A DNA stretch of 64,000 bases from Scytalidium lignicola (lineage: Eukaryota > Ascomycota > Leotiomycetes). The stretch covers positions 62,001 through 126,000 of the forward strand of contig NCSJ02000022.1 in assembly GCA_002812745.2 (NCBI GenBank). The letters run 5' to 3'. The notes beneath the pieces are model-generated. The model made no database searches. It saw nothing but the letters and a program-made list of their open reading frames with translations, and had not been told where the DNA came from. This document shows, one piece after another, positions 58,824 to 64,000 of this stretch. How positions within the stretch are numbered: the first letter of the stretch is position 1; every line of letters starts with the position of its first letter. The position numbers and the translations under genes were made by a program.

Positions 58824-59150
58824 CGCAGGAAATCCAAATGTGAACTTTGATACTGTTAAGCAAATGCATTGTATAATATCAGGAGGAATAAGGGCATTCT
58901 GTGGCGTATTGGATGGGACATACTATAGATGTTGTATATTTTTACAAACAGTGTAAGATGAGAATCACCACTTTAAACCAACCAAAATGGTCGTAAACGT
59001 GCACTAAACCTCCCTAATTGATGAAGACAAATCCATCTAAATCGTTTATTTTCATACTATATAACTTAGCATATCACAATCCCTCCGCATTCAAGCCACC
59101 GCGCCCCAACGCCGTACTTTGCAACATGCGATCCAACCGATGAGCACTTA
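58824..59150. other. Intergenic between convergent genes
   Basis: 327 bp of 3' flanks of COX17 and SEC10. Nothing else seen. Confidence 0.55.
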
Positions 59151-61815
59151 TCATAATCCTGCTAATACACTTTGTACGCCAACACTTGATGAATCGTCTC
59201 TCTTCAACACAAACGCTCTGAAATCTGCCTTACTTAACTTCTTTCCGGTGGTTCCACTAGCCACTATATTCCTAGCCCGTTCTTTGAGAGCTTCGGGGCC
59301 AATGATGAACAGATTGCCAATCTCACTTAGTGTCTCGACACTAGCCTCCGTCTCCTTAGATAATGGCCAGTCTTTCAGCGTCGAAACATATATGGAAATA
59401 TCTTTCGTTACCATAAGACCACCAGTAGCACTGACTTGAAACTTCTTAAAGTGTTCAACCAGAAGATCTCGGATCCCCAGAGCGATCTCATTGCTAAATG
59501 CTTCCAGATTGTGCCCATCAATGGCTTGCCCGCTTAAGGTGGCGGCTCGGTTGAGGAAGGTGCAAATTGAAAAGCAGGTCTGGGTTTGCAAACTCTCGAG
59601 GTAGCCAGATCCTGCCCGTCCGCCATCCAGATCACTCTCCTTAGGTCTGAAGTCTGAGCGCTTTTGACCTGCTAAGAGCTTCGTAACCCAGTTTATGATA
59701 ACATCCACGGTGCTCCGTATAACGCTGTTCGTCTTCTTCTCAATTGTTTCCACACTAGACTTTGCTTGGTTTTCCATTGAACGCCTAACCGTGATATTAG
59801 ACTCCGCCAGCCGTATCAGAACTGTGTTAATAAAACGGGACATCATATTGGTAGTTGTAATTACCGATTGCAAAGACGGAAGATACGCAAGATCGGGCTC
59901 ATTCTTAGATCCTTCCTGTGCAAGAGCTTGATCCGCAGCGGCATCAAGAGCAGTCTCAATGTAGACCTGTCCCATGCTTGATAGGAGAAGGTTTAGAAGA
60001 GCCGACACATCCTTCGGCGTATCAGTACCGCTCCCAAGTTCAAGCGCTCGTCGAACACCTTCAGCAAGCCACTTGAAAATACGTTTCGCGTGTGCTACAC
60101 TCACAACACCATCTTCCTCTGTGACTTCAATGTCATTTTTATTGTTATCAAGATCCCGTAATCCTGCAAGCCGAAGCATCATTCGTTTTTGGGTCGGCGT
60201 AAGCTCTGAAGAATCAAGTCGGTCTATATAGGCGTCTTTGGCAGTGGCTAACAATTGTGTCCCCTGTTGCGCTAGAGAAGCCATAAATCCAGTAGGCACC
60301 TTCTTCCGGCGTGAGTGATAAATTGTAAACTTGAACAATAATGAAGAATAGAGTTCTTCCAGGCTCCTCTTTTCCCTATCTATATATGAATTTCCAACAA
60401 GATATGGCACAAAAAGTTCCTCGAGTTGCTGGTCAAGAATAACGGAGGTCTGGGTGGAACAGGCTTCTGGGTGCTCTGTAAGGCCATGGCTTTTGAGATC
60501 TTCAATAAGTTGACTGATATAGCTTCTGGATGCATGCAATGACCTCAAAAATGCTAGAGATGATATGGTATCTGCTTTCTCAAGAACCATCTCTAATCGT
60601 TGTTGTATCGATTGCTGAAAAATTCTCTGTATAAACTTTTTCAAAACGACATCATAATAAGGAAATGCGCGCTTAATGATAAAGGACTCGTCTTGCATAA
60701 CTACTCTAATTTCGTCAATCAGTGACTGCAAGCTTGGTTCGACACCTGGCGGGCTCGAGTCGGGGTCAGCCACTTTCTCCCAGGTCTCTCCATCTGTGGT
60801 CACTTCCTCAGTGACAAGTTGATTCCGGTCTATGAAGAACTGGTGCTGGTTGACGAAAAGAGCAACTACGCTAGCACCTCCATTGAAGTCATGGAGAACT
60901 TTAGCGCATTCAAGCATGTCATCAAAATTCTGCTTTCGATAGCTGTCATCAAATTGTTTCAAGAGATCCTTCTCAAGAGTCTCTGCAAACTTCTCTATGA
61001 TCTCTCTCGTGTTATGTCCCTTATATCCCGTCACTCCGTTTAGAACGCCATTGGTTTTCTTAGAACCATTTGTTTGTGCCCACGACGCCGGATCTAGCCT
61101 TTGGCTCATTCTCATGAGCTGCCTGGCGATTATTGCGCACCGAACCTTATTCTCTCCGTCGCCTCGTCTTCGGTTCATTTCTTCTAAAGACGCAAGATTG
61201 CCATTCTCGCTGACTTCGAGCCAGCATTGGATAAGGAAGTTTGCATCTAACGCGCGTCTCCTTTTTTTATCAAGATCCTCTAATCTCTCTCCTATTTGCA
61301 CCGCAATATTCCCGCCTTGATCCGACCTCCCATTTCGTTCATGTCCATATGTTCCATTCGTGCCGTTCGTACCATTTGTTCCATTTGTGCCGCTTAAGGA
61401 TATGTCAAGTGCCTCGAACGAATCAATTGACTGGTCCAGCTTCCTCCCCAACGTATCAAGGGTCTGATCGTGTTGTATCTCTGCGCGGCGGACAGACGTA
61501 AGCAGCCCGGTCTCCTTCTCCTGCAATTCTTCTGATAGAGTCGCAAGTTGTGACAGTGCATCTGAAACTATCAGCATTCTTCTAGCTCTAGGTGTTAATA
61601 GGGGACGAACTCTCAAAGGTTCTAATGAGTGGCTTAGGATCAAAAGCTTGCTGTGCCGGTCCAGAACGCCGGTTGACAGGCACAGCGCTCTCTGCAAGAC
61701 TTTCAACAAAGTCCCTAACAATAAAATCTTTATTCGAGAAATTCTCTAACGTAAAGCTAGGTCCAGTGGTGAAGATGGACCTGCCACTACCACCACCGGT
61801 GTTCAAGGATGCCAT
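59151..61815 (-). CDS. sec10: Exocyst complex component Sec10
   Basis: Subunit of the octameric exocyst that tethers secretory vesicles at sites of polarised growth such as hyphal tips. Exons (minus): 61815-61611 and 61561-59151; intron 49 bp (GTTCGT..GCTGAT..CAG); 871 residues. The splice joins PKPLIRTFE to NALSQLATLSEELQEKE, an N-terminal coiled coil. FSNKDFIVRDFVESL near residue 27 is the conserved Sec10 start. EKDLLKQFDDSYRKQNFDDML and VVALFVNQHQFFIDR are typical mid-region blocks; the rest is helical rods. A Gly-Thr-Asn repeat (TNGTNGTNGTNGTYG, about 125-140) is a coding microsatellite. It is head-to-head with NUS1. Confidence 0.95.
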
Positions 61816-62153
61816 GATTAAGCCCTAGAGCTTCAAAGGACCCCATTACCGCACCGAAGTCGTAATCTTGCTGGATATTATTTGCGATATGGCGGGTTGT
61901 TCATCATACATCCAAAATAGAGAGAGAGCTATATCTATTTAGGAGGTTGAGTTGCGCTTTGAAGCAACGTGATTCAAGTTTGGCCTCGCTAGTGGCTCCC
62001 AGAAGCAAGGCGGAACGAACCGTATGTCGTGGCCTCCAAGGCTCCCAAACACCCCCTACAATCAATGCCAACTATACCGTGTCCTAGGTCAATTTCTGAT
62101 TGAGACTCAAGAAGGTGGTAATAAATACGGAGTACATCGGCTAAATCGGTATT
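61816..62153. promoter_or_regulatory. Bidirectional promoter of SEC10 and NUS1
   Basis: 338 bp between the start codons. An open frame from 62024 runs into NUS1 exon 1 in another phase and is probably not used. Confidence 0.5.
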
Positions 62154-63283
62154 ATGCCGCGTGCAACGAAAGAAAGAGACTTATACCGGAGAGATGCCAA
62201 GCAACAATTCCTAACACCACTAGAAAGGGAGAGGCTGATCCAGGTAAGCATACAACCTTAATCACAGCATAGAGATGAAAGATATTAATACAGCTCTAGC
62301 CATATCTCCCTACACCGCCTTCTCGATCCCCAACTAGGCGCAGCAAAAATGATAATGGTGCTTCAAGTCGTCTTGAAGAAAAACAAAGGCACTCTAGACT
62401 GGGTGTTCGGAGGTTCTTGAAATCGCAATTGTATGCTTTAACATACATAATAGTACATGCAATATTCTCCTTGTATGTACGATTTCGGCAGGCATATCAT
62501 GCGGTCAAAGATCGGATATTGGCCATCCTATATTACCATCACCGGACTCCGGAACTGATCCAGAAGGATGTCAAGGTACTGTCACGGTTACCTCAGCACT
62601 TGAGTGTAATATTGAAGCTCGAGGATGCCCGTCGGGGAGGTGCAGGCTTGGAGACCCTAGTAGATGAAGTGGCGGAAATAGCGTCGTGGTGCGCATGTGC
62701 TGGGATACCAATGCTCTCTGTATATGAGAAAACCGGTCAGTTTTAGACATTGTTTGGAGCAGGGATATATTCTAACTAGCAATAGGCATCCTTAAAGGTT
62801 ACATTCCAGCTACGCATAAAGCAATATCACGAAAACTGTCATCATATTTTGGACCTGAGCATCCTATTTTATCACTACGAGCACCTAATGTTTCCTCTCT
62901 AGAATCCGTTACATCAACACCAAGGGGGGAGCCGACAGAGCATCCAGTACCACACGTCTCTGTCCTTTTACTCTCAGCCGAGGATAGTCAAGACTCGTTA
63001 GTCGATCTTACGAAGACATTGGCCGAAATGGCACAAAGATCAAAGCTCTCGCCAAATGACATCAGTCAAGACTTGATCGATGCCGAAATTTCAGAAAGTA
63101 TCATGGGAGAACCTGACCTTCTTTTACTATTTGGACCCGTGGTTGAACTCTCAGGCTATNCCCCCATGGCAAATCCGACTTACCGAAATATTTCATGTTC
63201 ACGATAATGAAGGCGTTGGATACCAGATATTTTTGCGAGCACTTTATAGTTATGCAAAGGCGCAGATGCGGTTTGGTCGATAG
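62154..63283 (+). CDS. nus1: Dehydrodolichyl diphosphate synthase accessory subunit Nus1
   Basis: ER-membrane partner of the catalytic cis-prenyltransferase (Rer2/Srt1), needed for dolichol and so for N-glycosylation. Exons are 62154-62243, 62300-62735 and 62786-63283; introns 56 and 50 bp; 340 residues after dropping the 'n' at 63160. The start MPRATKERDLYRRDAKQQ was chosen because only this phase joins RERLIQ to PYLPTPPSRSP. A membrane segment (ALTYIIVHAIFSLYV) lies near residue 75. The cis-prenyltransferase fold follows: PQHLSVILKLED, ASWCACAGIPMLSVYEKTG, then PDLLLLFGP. The C-terminal RFGR contains the RxG motif that completes the active site in the complex. With the 'n' kept, the end would be frameshifted. 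Confidence 0.93.
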
Positions 63284-64000
63284 CATAGTAAAACAAAACT
63301 TTAGTAATAATTAACCTTTTGCTCATTTATATCCCTTTAAAGGAGTACCATATATCCCTTGGTAGATTCATAGGATTTTAAATCCTAAAAATCGGGTTTG
63401 TTCTTTTTTGACAACTCCTTCGAATTAGATCTGATCAGTTCAACCACTCTTTGATTCATTGGAGTCTCTTTGCTTCTCAACGAATACTTGACTGACTTAG
63501 TCTCGTGGGACTTCGACTCATTTATAGTTAGTTTGCGCTTCAAGAATATATGTTTCCTAGCAGCCAGTGAAAAGATACGTAATGCTCAGCAGGACATAAA
63601 AGTGGGTGCTATCTCTACGGTACATATGTTACCTAATACAGGAACATTCTAGCTCACCAAATAGACATTGTGCTTCTACCTGAAACTGCTTTAGTTGAGT
63701 ATATAATAGTGGACCTAGGATGATTGTTGAGGGACATAGTTCCATGGTTCTAGCTATCAATGCTACATCCAGGGCACAAGTTTACATCCTACAGACTAAA
63801 AAAAAAATGAGATGACCAAATCAAAGCAAGCTTCTAGATTCGTTATGAGCTCGAGGTAGAGTAGTGATGCTAATATTAGATATATCTAAATTATCGCTCA
63901 AGTTTTCTACCGTAGTTCCATTGACAACAAATACCAACTACAAAGATCTTCCAAGGTAAGAAATTATTCGAATAGCTCATTAGTCCAAAATTCATGCTCA
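63284..64000. other. Intergenic at the right edge
   Basis: 717 bp, AT-rich, with an A9 run at about 63800. A short frame at 63470-63652 has no domain. The next gene lies outside the window. Confidence 0.5.

Noticed and set aside
62024..62272. Upstream ATG frame over the NUS1 first exon
   Set aside because: Its phase does not join NUS1 exon 2 without a stop; the frame from 62154 joins exactly.
1..64000. tRNA genes, rRNA genes, CRISPR arrays and intact transposons
   Set aside because: I saw no cloverleaf-consistent box A/B pair, no rRNA and no spacer-repeat arrays; the only transposase is the degenerate relic at 14480-15012.

Overview
This window is nuclear DNA of a filamentous ascomycete (Pezizomycotina). 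The signs are many short spliceosomal introns (about 44-156 bp, GT..AG with CTAAC/CTGAC-type branch sites), fungus-type fused genes such as ADE2, and a degenerate Tc1/mariner transposon with RIP-like TGG to TAG changes. The gene set and protein style look like Leotiomycetes (Helotiales), but that placement is inference. I joined exons by hand from reading frame, splice motifs and family knowledge. The frames close exactly for all multi-exon models, after removing five single 'n' characters that look like spurious bases.

Layout. 1-9.87 kb: a gene desert and leader in front of a group-B bHLH transcription factor gene (9871-11679). It is rich in GTACWGTAC 9-mers and CACGTG E-boxes. 12.7-13.8 kb: a mitochondrial two-RRM RNA-binding protein whose ATG is split by an intron. 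14.5-15.0 kb: a Tc1/mariner relic. 15.2-17.1 kb: ADE2 (minus). 18.0-20.1 kb: PEX5 (plus). 20.9-27.8 kb: an accessory island with a modin-like membrane-anchored protein, a frameshifted Zn2Cys6 regulator divergent from an alpha/beta hydrolase, a seven-TM protein and two orphan proteins (one with an acidic tripeptide repeat). 29.0-31.2 kb: SDH1 (minus). 31.8-34.9 kb: a PX-domain protein of the Ypr097w/Lec1 type (minus). 35.5-36.6 kb: a coiled-coil tail-anchored-like protein (minus). 37.1-37.6 kb: CGR1 (minus). 38.2-39.3 kb: mitochondrial ornithine carrier (plus). 39.7-40.3 kb: TspO/MBR protein (minus). 42.0-44.9 kb: ARS2/SERRATE homologue (plus). 46.9-49.8 kb: a large methyltransferase-like protein (plus). 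50.6-52.0 kb: RPT1 (minus), head-to-head with CCT4 (52.3-54.1, plus). 54.6-56.2 kb: alpha-tubulin (minus). 56.9-58.2 kb: RanGAP RNA1 (minus), head-to-head with COX17 (58.5-58.8, plus). 59.2-61.8 kb: exocyst SEC10 (minus), head-to-head with NUS1 (62.2-63.3, plus). 63.3-64.0 kb: no gene seen.

Most of the window is conserved housekeeping content: purine synthesis, peroxisome import, TCA/respiratory chain, arginine metabolism, ribosome biogenesis, RNA processing, proteasome, chaperonin, cytoskeleton, nuclear transport, exocytosis and dolichol synthesis. The genes do not form one pathway. Several right-arm genes are head-to-head pairs sharing 270-340 bp promoters. I saw no tRNA, rRNA, CRISPR array or secondary-metabolite core enzyme. 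The least explained parts are the motif-dense desert upstream of the bHLH gene and the 20.1-28.9 kb accessory island; I cannot show that either is a new system.
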